A stretch of DNA of 64,000 bases, taken from PALSA-894 sp963828625 (lineage in GTDB: Bacteria > Pseudomonadota > Alphaproteobacteria > Rhizobiales > Xanthobacteraceae). The stretch covers positions 124,001-188,000 of the forward strand of contig CAWHEX010000004.1 of the NCBI GenBank assembly GCA_963828625.1, written 5' to 3'. The notes beneath the pieces were generated by a model. The model worked only from the letters and a program-made list of their open reading frames with translations. It did no database searches and was not told the DNA's origin. How positions within the stretch are numbered: position 1 is the stretch's first letter; every line of letters starts with the position of its first letter. Position numbers and translations under genes: made by a program. Shown piece by piece: positions 43,771-53,274 of the stretch.

Positions 43771-44948
43771 TCTCGATCAATCGAAGCTGAGCTGACGTTG
43801 AAATCGGCGGGGAGCGCCTCGGCGCTTCAACCCTCGTCGAGATGACCGAGGGCGTCGGCGATAACCTGAGATGTCCGGGATTTCGTCGCAGTCGCCGTAA
43901 CGTGCGAACACGTCAGTGACGAAAGCCTAGGACCAACCGAAGCCGGACCAAAAATCCACTACCCGTGAAGGTGAACCTCAGTTTCGCCGACGCCCTCCGT
44001 CGTCGACTAGAGCCGGCGTGGCCATCCGCAGCATTGCGCTGAGCGGCCTCGCCGGCCTTTGCGACGCTGCTCTCGACATCGCTGTCGATCGCGTCGTTCA
44101 GGAGCAAGAATTACTTGCCGCCCTTCTTCTTCGCCTTCTTCGCCTTCTTCGCTTTCTTCGCCATATTGCCCTCCAAGCAATTGAGTGAGTGGCGGTATCA
44201 GAACGATGCGCATCAACGAATCGACGTGCATCGCGCTCCGATTACTACAGCACCCAATGAAAAACTCCGAATCTCCTTAACGAACAGTGAGCGATAACGA
44301 AGCGCGCGAGCGATGTTGCTTGATTGAACGATGCGCGCGTCGTCGCAAGCACGTGCGTTGTTCGAAAAATTCTTCGCAGAGGATGCGCATTTTTGCGACG
44401 ATGAAGAAACCCGCATGAATCAAGGGTTTTATTGCTGTCACAATTCGATTGTTGCTGCGTTCGCAAAACGAAAATCAGAAAATTTCTTCAAAGCAGATGT
44501 GCGAGCGACGTCCTCGCAATGAGATTTTTTCGCAAGCGAATTTTTTTTCACAGGGCAGTGACGAAAGCACGCGCGAAAGTGCTCTCGCGATCAAAAACGA
44601 GCGAATCAGTCGAAAGGTGATTCGCGTGCGAGGGTGTGCGGCGATCATTTTTGGATGCCGTCGCGCTCCTCGCGCGACCTTCGCAGGCGAATTTTTCGGG
44701 GCGCGCGCCGGCTTTGATGCGCACGTCGATCTGCATCCGGATCATCCGGTCGACAAGGCTCCGGGATCGCCAGGGGACAGGATCCATGATCGTGCGAGGT
44801 GCCGGTCTTGATCTGTTCACACCGCCAAGGAGCATTTTTCGATCGGCCGGATGACTGAGCAAGCGGAATTCACGCCCGCGCGTTCCGGTTGCTCACCCAA
44901 CCCAAGTGGAGATTTTGAATTCGCAGCCAGCCCGACAGTCGAATCCTG
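43771..44948. other. Gene-poor, locally low-GC region before porin 2
   Basis: This 1.18-kb stretch has no gene supported apart from the 17-codon frame at 44111-44164. Between about 44220 and 44700 the GC content drops visibly (runs such as GATTTTTTCGCAAGCGAATT) and TTCGCAA/TCGCGA-type words recur. This is unlike the flanking high-GC genes. Short frames here lack ribosome-binding sites and recognisable protein sequence. It may be a remnant of transferred DNA or long regulatory sequence. Confidence 0.5.
44111..44164 (-). CDS. 17-residue Lys/Ala-rich basic peptide
   Basis: The frame encodes MAKKAKKAKKAKKKGGK and a TAA stop. On the minus strand GGAGGG lies 5 nt before the ATG, a near-ideal ribosome-binding site, so translation is plausible despite the small size. 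Composition is that of histone-H1-like or DNA-binding basic tails (KKA repeats). It has no neighbours in an operon. Alternatively it could be the N-terminal fragment of a longer basic protein cut by a frame error, since the region just downstream remains open in other frames. Confidence 0.5.
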   Translation of the reverse strand: MAKKAKKAKKAKKKGGK

Positions 44949-46495
44949 ATGCCCGAACGGACGCATTCGTCCAAACCAATTGAATACGTGAAGATTTGCA
45001 GCATCTACGGCGCCGGGTTCTTCTACATTCCCGGAACCGATACCTGCATCAAGATCGGCGGATGGATCCGCGCCGAGTACGCGTTCCAGTCAGGCAACTC
45101 GAACGTGCCTGCTGTCACAGGCGGCCAGGGTTTGAACAACCGGATCAACATTAACGAGTACAGCATGCGCGCCCGCTGGGTGACGTCGTTGGATGTACGC
45201 ACGCAGACCGAATACGGGACCCTGCGCGCCTACACCCGCGCCGGTTTCCAGACGACCACCGGTGAAACCACGCAAGGCCGTATCTACACGGAACGTGGCT
45301 TTATCCAGTTCGCAGGCTTCACCTTCGGCAAGTCGCAGTCCTACTTCGACTTCTTCGGCGGTGCGTTCTGCTACGGCTGCGGTTACGTCGGCAACTCCTC
45401 GCAGACCGGTGCTGCCGGCACACTGCTCGCCGCCTACACGGCGACGTTCGGCAACGGGTTCACGGCGACGATCTCGCTGGAAGACCAGTTCATGCGTCGT
45501 GGCGTTATTTGGGATGCATCGCAACGATCCGACTAATGCCCTCGCGATCTCGGTGCAACCGGGTCCTGGTGTTGCCCAAGACTCGTATAACGTCTCGATT
45601 GCTGGAGCGACTGCTGCGTTCTTCGGCGACGCGGCCGGCACCGGCATCCCGGACATCGTAGGATCGCTGCGCGTCGATCAGGCGTGGGGCTCGGCACAGA
45701 TCGCCGGCGCTCTGCACCAGCTTCGTGCGGGCTACTACGGCAACAACACCGACCGGTGCGAACGCAATCTGCGGGCCCGGCGTGAATTCTGCAGTTCCTT
45801 GCTCCGGCTGACGCATACGGCTGGGCGGCGATGGCGTGGTATCGTCATCAACCTGCCGTGGGCGAAGGGTGACAAGTTCTGGGTCGAAGGTACGGTCGCG
45901 GAAGGCGCCCAAGGATATGTCGGCTGGTCTGGAGGCATAGTCGGCACGGTCAACTCATACGGCCGCTTCAACGGCAATAACGTGGCGGCCGCCTGGGCGA
46001 TGGACTCCATCTTCGGTACGTTGGCGTCAACCGGCGGCGCCACTGGTCAGCAGCTGACGCGCTACTACTCGATCGCGGCAGCGATCGAGCACTACTGGAC
46101 TCCGGCGTTGCGTACGTCAGTCTATGGCAGCTGGACTGCTGCGGACTACAACGGCGTCGCAACGACGCTGTTCTGCTCGTCACCGGTAGGCCCAGATTCG
46201 CACATCCGCGTTGCGCCACTCACGGTGCTCACGGGTACGACGGCGCGTGCCTGGCTGCGACCCGGACTTCAACGTGTGGAACGTCGGTACCCGCACGATC
46301 TGGAATCCGGCGCCGCTGTTCGATATCGGCCTGGAAGTAATGTACACGAGGGTCGAGACGAAGCATGACCCGAATCACGGTCGGCGTCTGTAACTTCCCG
46401 GGCTCAGGCGGCCGTGCGGCAGGCGTCTACGCTCCGTCGAGCGATGAGCGTGTGGTCGCTCGATCCTGCGTGTGCAGCGCAACTTCTGGCCATGA
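44949..46495 (+). pseudogene. Outer-membrane porin (Porin_2 family), copy 2: no signal peptide and frameshifted
   Basis: From KPIEYVKICSIYGAGFFYIP onward this is almost identical to porin 1, including over 60 identical residues around VRTQTEYGTLRAYTRAGFQT to FDFFGGAFCYGC. The preceding sequence (MPERTHS...) replaces the signal peptide, so the 5' end has been lost and the protein could not be exported. Shifts near 45515, 45765-45830, 46190-46250 and 46350-46450 break it further. The true end is ILRVQRNFWP with TGA 46493-46495. Nucleotide identity with porin 1 continues past the stop, and both are followed by nearly the same hairpin. Confidence 0.9.
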
Positions 46496-46524
46496 TCGGC
46501 TGATCATCGTCGGTTCAACAACGC

Positions 46525-46556
46525 CCCCCGGCCAGTGGCCGGGGGCTCTTCGTTTC
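46525..46556 (+). terminator. Hairpin terminator after porin 2
   Basis: CCCCCGGCC (46525-46533) pairs with GGCCGGGGG (46537-46545) around AGT, followed by CTCTTCGTTTC. It is the counterpart of the hairpin after porin 1 (37011-37033), so it was part of the duplication. Confidence 0.75.
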
Positions 46557-47003
46557 AGAATTTGAGTTGGGTGCAATGAGTCGAATTACGTCTGAGGCGG
46601 GTATTGAAGCTGCAGATTTGGCCATTTTCGGCCATCACGTCGCCGAAGGCGGTGCCGTCTCCAGCACGCTAGAGTCGCAATATTTCGTACTCGCGGCGCT
46701 GCCATTGAGCAGACGCGCTCGCCATGCTGAGTTTGATTTCTCAGCAATTTTCTAAGTTTTTTCAGGTCGGCTCGAGAGAGCCGCTAACGACAAAGCCGAC
46801 TTTCAGCACAACCGGCGGACGCTTGCTGCCGGAATTGCCAGACACGCAGTTAGTGTGCGCGCGCGCAAATGCGCGCCGTGACTGCCCTAACAACTCTACA
46901 TTCGCCCGGGCAAACCGGTGGCCACCTTTCCGAAATCCTGCCGACCATCGCAGACGGGTGGCAGCAGGCCTGTCGTCCATGTCCCAGTTTGTGTCGCGGC
47001 CGC
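46557..47003. other. Intergenic region between porin 2 and the integrase
   Basis: About 450 bp without a supported gene. A perfect 6-bp hairpin CGGCTC-GAGA-GAGCCG lies near 46769-46784, after a TTTTTT run. The integrase frame is open from 46869, but no family similarity is visible before 47004. No obvious attachment repeats or IS ends were found. Confidence 0.4.
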
Positions 47004-48227
47004 ATGCCAAGAATTGACCTGACCAGCCGCTTTATCCACGCTGCGGCTTGCCCGGCTGGGCGGCCAAAGATCGATTTCTTCGACACGGGCCAGCGCGGCT
47101 TCATGCTCGAAGTCCGCGCCTCCGGCGGCAAGACGTTTTACCAACGCTACACCGACGATCGCGGCCGTGAACGGCAGTTCAAGATTGGCCCGGCCGATGT
47201 CCTGACGCTCGATCAGGCGCGGCGCAAGGCGCGTCTGATCCTGGCGCAGGCGCTGGTCGGCGCGGATCCGCAGCGCGAGCGGCGCGAACTGCGTGAGATT
47301 CCCACGCTCAAGGAGTTCGTGCGCGACCGCTACCTGCCATACGTGAAGGGCTACAAGCGCAGCTGGAACACGGACGAGACCGTGCTGCGGCTGCATATTC
47401 TTCCGCACCTCGGTGCGCAGCCCGTCGATCAGCTCAAGAACGAGCAGATCTCCGATCTGCTGCAGGGCATGCGCGACCGGGGCTATGCATCCGGTACGAC
47501 CAACCGCGTGCTGATCCTGTTGCGCTACATCTACAATCTGGGCCGTAAATGGCGCGTCGCCGGCATGACGCAAAATCCGACGCTGGGCTTGAGCACCGCG
47601 CCGGATGTGCAGCGCGACCGCTTCCTCGCGCCGGACGAGACGCAGCGCCTGATTTCGTCGATCGCGATGGACGAGAACCAGACCGCCGCGCAGGCAATCA
47701 TGCTGCTGCTGCTGACCGGCGGCCGGCGCAACGAGATCACCCAGGCGAAGTGGGAGTATGTGAACTGGGAGCGGCACACGCTGCTGGTGCCGCTGTCGAA
47801 GTCCGGCAAACCGCGCGCGATTGCGCTCAACGGCGACGCGCTCACACTCTTGCGCGCAATCCCGCGTCATGACGGCAATCCGCATATCTTTCCGTCGCCG
47901 GTGAACGGGCGGCCGAGCGCATCGCTGTTCTTTCCGTGGGATCGCATCCGCAAGCGCGCCGGCCTCAAGGACGTTCGGCTACATGATTTGCGGCATTCCT
48001 ACGCGAGCTTCCTCGTCAATCGCGGCATCTCGCTCTATGTCGTGCAGGGGCTGCTCGGGCATGCGCATGCCCGCACCACGCAGCGTTATGCGCACTTGGC
48101 GCACGAAACTCTTCTGGACGCTGCGGAGCATGTCGCGGACGCGGTCCGCGGCCGAAGCACGCGGGTTGCGCCGCCTTCCGAGGCCAGCGCGCCGCGCGAC
48201 GGGACGGCCAATCCGGCCATTACCTAG
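47004..48227 (+). CDS. Tyrosine-type site-specific recombinase (integrase)
   Basis: The 407-residue protein has an N-terminal DUF4102-like arm-binding part (DTGQRGFMLEVRASGGKTFY, RQFKIGPADVLTLDQARRKA), a SAM-like core-binding domain (YLPYVKGYKRSWNTDETVLR) and the catalytic domain. The catalytic residues are visible: Arg in LLTGGRRNEITQAKW, Lys in VPLSKSGKPR, HxxR in LHDLRHSYAS, His/Trp-position His in LLGHAHARTTQRY and the nucleophile Tyr in QRYAHL. It is a P4-type family member. It is complete, but no cargo genes, excisionase or attachment repeats were found next to it. Start ATG 47004. Confidence 0.92.
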   Translation: MPRIDLTSRFIHAAACPAGRPKIDFFDTGQRGFMLEVRASGGKTFYQRYTDDRGRERQFKIGPADVLTLDQARRKARLILAQALVGADPQRERRELREIPTLKEFVRDRYLPYVKGYKRSWNTDETVLRLHILPHLGAQPVDQLKNEQISDLLQGMRDRGYASGTTNRVLILLRYIYNLGRKWRVAGMTQNPTLGLSTAPDVQRDRFLAPDETQRLISSIAMDENQTAAQAIMLLLLTGGRRNEITQAKWEYVNWERHTLLVPLSKSGKPRAIALNGDALTLLRAIPRHDGNPHIFPSPVNGRPSASLFFPWDRIRKRAGLKDVRLHDLRHSYASFLVNRGISLYVVQGLLGHAHARTTQRYAHLAHETLLDAAEHVADAVRGRSTRVAPPSEASAPRDGTANPAIT

Positions 48228-48556
48228 CCGATACCTAGGCCGGCGAACGAAAATCGCCGGGGTACTCCGGCTGCTCCGCCTGCCACACGTATAAATTTTC
48301 CGCAAAAACCCGGTCTTCTGGCGCCCGATTTGCGCCTAGCCGTGCCCTAGGTCGAGTACAGAAAGCGCGATCGCGCGGTCAGCCACCAGCTGGGCGGTCT
48401 ACTTGGCTCGTCATCGCAATACGTGCTGCCGAATAGTGCGCGGCGCAGGCCCAAACTTTCACTGTCGTCGATTTCGGCCGCGCGTCTTGCGGCTTACACG
48501 AATGTCTTCGGCAAGAACGCTGCGAGTTCTGTGGCGATACTTGCGCCGAAACGCGC
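48228..48556. other. Intergenic region after the integrase
   Basis: 329 bp without a supported gene. It has a hairpin CCGGCGA/TCGCCGG (48240-48246/48254-48260) directly after the integrase, without a U-run. There are repeated CCTAG words around 48222-48238 and a CCCTAGG near 48347. Confidence 0.4.
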
Positions 48557-49480
48557 TCAGAATCCGAGCGCCGACACGTCGCACAGGCGGATGAACGCGG
48601 ATATCCGCGCGATCGTGTCCGGCTCGACCAACAGCGGCGCGTGGCCCTGATCCGGCACCTCAAGCACATCGATATCGAGACGGCGCTCGCGCATGGCATC
48701 GATCGTCGCGGCAGAGAGAATGTCGGAGTTCTTGCCGTGCACGACCATCAGCGGCATGCGGGCAAGCGAATCAAACGCGCCCCAGAGCGGCGGGAGCGGC
48801 CGTTCGAGATCGACGGTCTCCAGCGTCCGGCTCAGCGCCGGATCGTAGGCCAGCGCCAGCGCGCCGTTCGATTGCGTCCAGGTCTGGCGCGCCTGACGCA
48901 GCCAGCCATCGGACGAGAGGGCAGGGAACTGCGCATCGCCGAGCCGGCGAAGGATGTCGGCGCCTTCCTCGTAGTTGCGAGGGGTCGGCAGCTTGCCGAC
49001 GTAGCCCTTGAGGCGAACGAGGCCCTTCGGCGCGATGACCGGACCGATGTCGTTGAGGATGACCCCGGCAAGTGCGGCCGGCCGGGCGGAGCCGAGCAGC
49101 ATCGAGAGCAGACCGCCGCGCGATGTGCCGAGGAAGATCGCAGGGCCGATTTCCAGCGCGGTCAGCACCGCGATGACGTCGGCCAGCTCGACCGGAAACG
49201 AATAGTTCTCCGGATTGGCGTCGTGGTCGGATCGCCCGCGGCCGCGGGAGTTGATCGCGATGACGAGACGAGGTTGTTCGGGGTCGGCGGTGAGCGCGGT
49301 CGCAAGCTCGTGGAAGTCCGCGCCGTTGCGGGTGAGACCGGGGAGGCAGACCAAGGGGAGACCGCGCCGCGCACGCATGCCGTAGATGCGCACATGCAGG
49401 CGCAATCCGTCGGGCGCGCTCACGAAGCGGCTCGCAAAGCCGGTGTCGCCGGCGGGTTCGTTGGGAAGCGCGTCCGCCAT
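48557..49480 (-). CDS. Alpha/beta-hydrolase-fold protein
   Basis: The 307-residue protein has the alpha/beta-hydrolase order: LPLVCLPGLTRNGADFHELA (oxyanion region), INSRGRGRSDHD, the nucleophile elbow GTSRGGLLSMLLG, the acid near MVVHGKNSDILS and the base His in VPDQGHAPLLVEPD. Cytosolic; no signal peptide. The substrate is unknown; family members are esterases, haloalkane dehalogenases or lactonases. Both flanking regions lack strong signals, and it lies just downstream of slt in the opposite orientation to the integrase. Confidence 0.9.
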   Translation of the reverse strand: MADALPNEPAGDTGFASRFVSAPDGLRLHVRIYGMRARRGLPLVCLPGLTRNGADFHELATALTADPEQPRLVIAINSRGRGRSDHDANPENYSFPVELADVIAVLTALEIGPAIFLGTSRGGLLSMLLGSARPAALAGVILNDIGPVIAPKGLVRLKGYVGKLPTPRNYEEGADILRRLGDAQFPALSSDGWLRQARQTWTQSNGALALAYDPALSRTLETVDLERPLPPLWGAFDSLARMPLMVVHGKNSDILSAATIDAMRERRLDIDVLEVPDQGHAPLLVEPDTIARISAFIRLCDVSALGF

Positions 49481-49527
49481 GTCAGCCCTTGCTCAGACGA
49501 GCATAGGGGAGGGCGGACGCTTTGTAA

Positions 49528-52041
49528 TCAGTTCGCCGCCGGCGTGCCGCGGCGCAGGTCCGCTTCGATCATCAGGCGCGAGCCCTGATGCAGCTGTGCG
49601 CGATAGACCTGCATGTTCTCCAGCACGCGCTGGACATAGTTGCGCGTCTCCGAGAACGGGATGCGCTCGACCCAGTCGATCGGATCGACATTCGCGTCGC
49701 GCGGGTCGCCGTACTTCTCGATCCACTGCTTCACCCGGCCGCGCCCGGCGTTATAGGCGACGAACGACAGGATGTAGGAGCCGCGGTAGGACTCAAGCAC
49801 GTCGCCGAGCTCGGCGGCGCCCATCTGCGCGTTGTAGGAGGCATCCGACAGCATGCGGTTGCGGTCGAACGCGAAGCCGAACTTCTTGGCGATCTGCTTG
49901 CCGGTGCCGGGCAGCACCTGCATCAGGCCGAGCGCATTGGCGCTCGAAACCGCGCGCGGATTGAACGCGCTTTCCTGCCGGGCGATCGAGTAGACGACGC
50001 TCTTGTCGACGAGGGACCGACAACGCGGAAACTCGGGAATGCCGTTCGTCGGGAACGCGTAGACGTCGAACGCGAAGCCGCGGCTGAGCGCGCCCTTGCC
50101 GATCAGCAGCATTGCGCGCGCGTCGTCGTGCTTGCGGGCGATCTCGGCGATCACCACAAGCGCGCCGATGTCGACCGCGCGCTCCGCAAGGTCGCTTACG
50201 AACGGAATGACGAGGTCGCGCGCGTCGACGGCGTAGAGCAGTTGCACCGCGCGCACGACTTCGAGGTTCATCAGCCCCGCGCGATTGGAAGGCTCGGGCG
50301 GGCGGCGCAGCGTCAGTTCGCCGAGACCAAGCCGGGCGCGCGCGATCTGGCCGTAGTAGGCGGTGGGATACTGCGCGGCGGCCTGATAATGCGCGCGCGC
50401 CTCCGAATTGCGGCCGGCGGCCTCGAGCGCACGGCCTTGCCAGTATTCGCCGCGCGCAAGCGTGATCGGATTGCTGGTGCCGTGGCCGATCCGCGAGAAG
50501 TGCTGATAGGCGGCGGTTGGGTTGTCGGTGAAACGCAGTGCGATCCAGCCGGCGGTGAATTCGTGCTCGGCTCGCGGATTGTCCTTGGCCGGCGGGATCG
50601 CATCGCGCGCCACGTGATAGGCGGCCTGATGCTCACCCATGTCGAGCAGCTTGCGGGCGACGAGGCGGCGCTCCGTCCACCAGTCTTCGAGATTGTGCAG
50701 TTGCGAGGCGCTGCGCGGCGCCGATTGCAGCAGTTGCGCGGCCTCGATCGGCTTGTCCTCGCGGCGCAGCCATTGCGCCTTGTGGAAGATGTAGCCGGCA
50801 TCGTTGCGCGCGCCCGCCGGAACGGCTTCAAGCAGCGCGCGTGCGTTGGAGGATTTGTCCACGACCGCCTTGCGCGCCTTGCCGATCAGCAGATCGTTGC
50901 CGCCGAGCAGTTGCGCCATGCGCATGGCGGCGTCCGGATCGTCATCATAGAAGCGGCGATCCATGCGCGCCTTGTGGTCGGCGCGCGTGAGGATCTCGCT
51001 GAACGTTTCCATCACGGCCTTTTCGACCGCCGCCGAACAGGTGTCGTCGCGCCAGGCGGTGCGCGCGAGCTGTGCGGCGCCCGGCTGATCGCCCTGCGCG
51101 AGGAGGGCGCGCGCGAGCGCGAACTTACCCTTGGCGGTGAACGGCTTTTGCGACTGGAAGAACGCGAGCACGGTTGAGGCGCCGCGGCGCTCGTCCCACA
51201 GCGCGCTCTCGGCGCGCCGCCGCATCATGGTGGCGTTTGGCCAGCTCGGGTTCTCCGCACTGAACGCCGCGAGGCGGTCGAAGCCCGCGTCGTTTTCTTC
51301 GCTGCGCAGGATCGTCCATTCGGCGAGCTTGCGGGCAAGCGGATCGCCGATGGACTTCGCGATTGATGTCGCGTCGGTCGTCTTGCCGCGCCGGGCGAGG
51401 TCGACGGCCTGCTTGGCCAACGCAACGTCGGCGGCGGGCGTCGATGTGCTTTGAGCGGCGGCGAACGGTGCGGCCGGCATCAGCGAGGCGCGCGCGGGCG
51501 GCGGCGCATAAGTTGGGGCGGCCGGGGGCGTCACCGCAACGGCGGGTGTCATCGGCGAAAGGCTCGTCGGCAGGATCTGCACCGGCGAGAGTGCGTCTCG
51601 GATCGACGGATTGGGCGCCGAGGTCAGATTGAACTGGGGACGCGCGCGGGGCGCGGGCGCGGTGGATTTCGCCGTGGCGAGTTTCGACACGGCCTTTGCG
51701 GCTTTGGTCGGAGAAGGTTTGGTGGGCGCCTTCGCCGTCTTGGCTTTCTCGGGCTTGGCCGCAACCTTGGCTTTTGTCTTCTCAGGCGTGGCGGACGGTT
51801 TGGCCGTCTTCGCCGTCTCAAGCTTGGCGGCAGGCTTCGCTGTGGCCTTCGCCATCTCGGGCTTGGCTGCGGGCTTCGCCGCCGTCTTGGCTGGTGTGGT
51901 CTTCTGCGCAGGCTTTGCGGCGGTCTTGGCCGGCGCGGTCTTCGCTTCAGGGGCGGCCATCGCGGGGAAAGTAACGGCGGCCGATACCAGCGCCGCGATC
52001 GCACATCCCACAAGCCAGCGCTGGCTGCGCCTGAAATCCAT
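49528..52041 (-). CDS. slt: Soluble lytic murein transglycosylase
   Basis: The 837-residue periplasmic protein has a signal peptide (MDFRRSQRWLVGCAIAALVS then AAVTFPAMA). A long Lys/Ala/Pro-rich low-complexity linker (about residues 30-125) follows, then superhelical alpha repeats (about 200-640), and a C-terminal SLT catalytic domain with the Glu in VVYSIARQESAFNPRAVSSA then NALGLMQVLPGTG. It cleaves peptidoglycan glycan strands to anhydro-muropeptides. Around FPRCRSLVDKS (near 50010-50030) the expected VxGPxVDKS text is off frame, suggesting another compensating pair of indels. ATG 52041 fits the signal peptide. Confidence 0.93.
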   Translation of the reverse strand: MDFRRSQRWLVGCAIAALVSAAVTFPAMAAPEAKTAPAKTAAKPAQKTTPAKTAAKPAAKPEMAKATAKPAAKLETAKTAKPSATPEKTKAKVAAKPEKAKTAKAPTKPSPTKAAKAVSKLATAKSTAPAPRARPQFNLTSAPNPSIRDALSPVQILPTSLSPMTPAVAVTPPAAPTYAPPPARASLMPAAPFAAAQSTSTPAADVALAKQAVDLARRGKTTDATSIAKSIGDPLARKLAEWTILRSEENDAGFDRLAAFSAENPSWPNATMMRRRAESALWDERRGASTVLAFFQSQKPFTAKGKFALARALLAQGDQPGAAQLARTAWRDDTCSAAVEKAVMETFSEILTRADHKARMDRRFYDDDPDAAMRMAQLLGGNDLLIGKARKAVVDKSSNARALLEAVPAGARNDAGYIFHKAQWLRREDKPIEAAQLLQSAPRSASQLHNLEDWWTERRLVARKLLDMGEHQAAYHVARDAIPPAKDNPRAEHEFTAGWIALRFTDNPTAAYQHFSRIGHGTSNPITLARGEYWQGRALEAAGRNSEARAHYQAAAQYPTAYYGQIARARLGLGELTLRRPPEPSNRAGLMNLEVVRAVQLLYAVDARDLVIPFVSDLAERAVDIGALVVIAEIARKHDDARAMLLIGKGALSRGFAFDVYAFPTNGIPEFPRCRSLVDKSVVYSIARQESAFNPRAVSSANALGLMQVLPGTGKQIAKKFGFAFDRNRMLSDASYNAQMGAAELGDVLESYRGSYILSFVAYNAGRGRVKQWIEKYGDPRDANVDPIDWVERIPFSETRNYVQRVLENMQVYRAQLHQGSRLMIEADLRRGTPAAN

Positions 52042-52383
52042 GCCCACAGTCCCTCGCGGCGAAGCCGCACCCGAAATTATTCTGTCTGAGACCGCCGCCC
52101 GCAAACGTCCGGGCCGCGCCCCGCCGATCGAACCGATTTTTGAGCCGAATCCCGTTTACGAATTGCTAACCCGCCGGCGCCGGACCATGGGGGCGAACCG
52201 CGGCAAAAACGCGGCAACCTGCCCGGAACCTGCTCCGGATAAATACGAATTCGGCCTTTCGCTGCTGGCGGTTGATAGGTCCACCCCGAGGGCATCTGGC
52301 GGAGCGATTTGGCTTTCGCCCGCCCGGGTCCGGGGATAGGTTTCGGGCGCGGTCACAACCCGCGAGCCGAGGGAGCGTGAGCA
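52042..52383. other. Divergent intergenic region between slt and dapA
   Basis: 342 bp without a supported gene. It contains the promoter regions for both genes. GAGGGAG lies about 8 nt before the dapA ATG. I see no riboswitch-like structure and no repeats. Confidence 0.4.
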
Positions 52384-53274
52384 ATGGGCGCCAAGACCAA
52401 TTTCCGGGGATCGTTCACCGCGCTGGTCACGCCCTTCAAGAACGGCTCGGTCGACGAGAAGTCCTTCCGTGACCTCGTCGAATGGCAGATCGCCGAGGGA
52501 ACCAACGGTCTCGTGCCGGTCGGCACCACGGGCGAAAGCCCGACCCTGTCGCACGACGAGCACAAGCAGGTCGTGGAGTGGTGCGTGGACCAGGCCGCCG
52601 GCCGCGTCCCGGTGGTTGCGGGCGCGGGCTCGAATTCGACGGCCGAGGCGGTCGACTTCTCGAAACATGCCGAGAAGGCCGGCGCCGACGCCGTGCTGAT
52701 CGTGACGCCCTACTACAACAAGCCGACGCAGGAGGGGCTCTACCAGCACTACAAGGCGATCAATGACGCGATCGGCATTCCGATCATCATCTACAACATC
52801 CCGCCGCGCTCGGTGATCGACATGTCGGTCGACACCATGAAGCGCCTTTATGAGCTCAAGAACATCGCCGGCGTGAAGGACGCCACCGCCAACATGGCGC
52901 GGGTGTCGCAGCAGCGGGCGGAGTGCGGACCAGAGTTCAACCAGCTCTCCGGCGAGGACATCACGGCATTGGGCTTCAACGCACACGGCGGACACGGCTG
53001 CATCTCGGTAACGTCGAACGTCGCGCCGCGGCTATGCTCCGAGTTTCAGGCGGCGTGCGGGCGCGGCGACTTCGCGGCCGCGCTGAAGATCCAGGACAAG
53101 CTCGCCCCGCTGCACCAGAATTTGTTCGTCGAGACGAGCCCGGCGCCGGTGAAGTATGCGATGTCGCTGATCGGCAAGTGCACCGAGAATGTCAGGCTGC
53201 CGATGGTTCCGGCGTCCGAGAAAGCGCGCACGGTCGTGCGCGAGGCGATGGTGCATGCCGGCCTGATCAACTAG
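52384..53274 (+). CDS. dapA: 4-hydroxy-tetrahydrodipicolinate synthase
   Basis: The 296-residue enzyme has the DHDPS motifs: FTALVTPFKNGSVDEKSFRD, VPVGTTGESPTLSHDEH (Thr-Thr catalytic pair), YYNKPTQEGLYQHYKAI, YNIPPRSVIDMSVDT (catalytic Tyr), AGVKDATANMARV (Schiff-base Lys) and SGEDITALGFNAHGGHGCIS. It condenses pyruvate with aspartate semialdehyde, the first committed step to lysine and diaminopimelate. ATG 52384 has a GAGGGAG ribosome-binding site. Intact. Confidence 0.97.
   Translation: MGAKTNFRGSFTALVTPFKNGSVDEKSFRDLVEWQIAEGTNGLVPVGTTGESPTLSHDEHKQVVEWCVDQAAGRVPVVAGAGSNSTAEAVDFSKHAEKAGADAVLIVTPYYNKPTQEGLYQHYKAINDAIGIPIIIYNIPPRSVIDMSVDTMKRLYELKNIAGVKDATANMARVSQQRAECGPEFNQLSGEDITALGFNAHGGHGCISVTSNVAPRLCSEFQAACGRGDFAAALKIQDKLAPLHQNLFVETSPAPVKYAMSLIGKCTENVRLPMVPASEKARTVVREAMVHAGLIN

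Noticed and set aside
44331..44522. Small plus-strand frame in the low-GC region (MRASSQARALFEKF...)
   Set aside because: There is no ribosome-binding site, no family resemblance, and several overlapping frames of similar length exist in the same stretch.
41517..48227. tRNA-Ser as attachment site of the integrase
   Set aside because: The integrase is 5.4 kb away on the 5' side of the tRNA, with ordinary genes between, and no copy of the tRNA 3' end is visible near the integrase.
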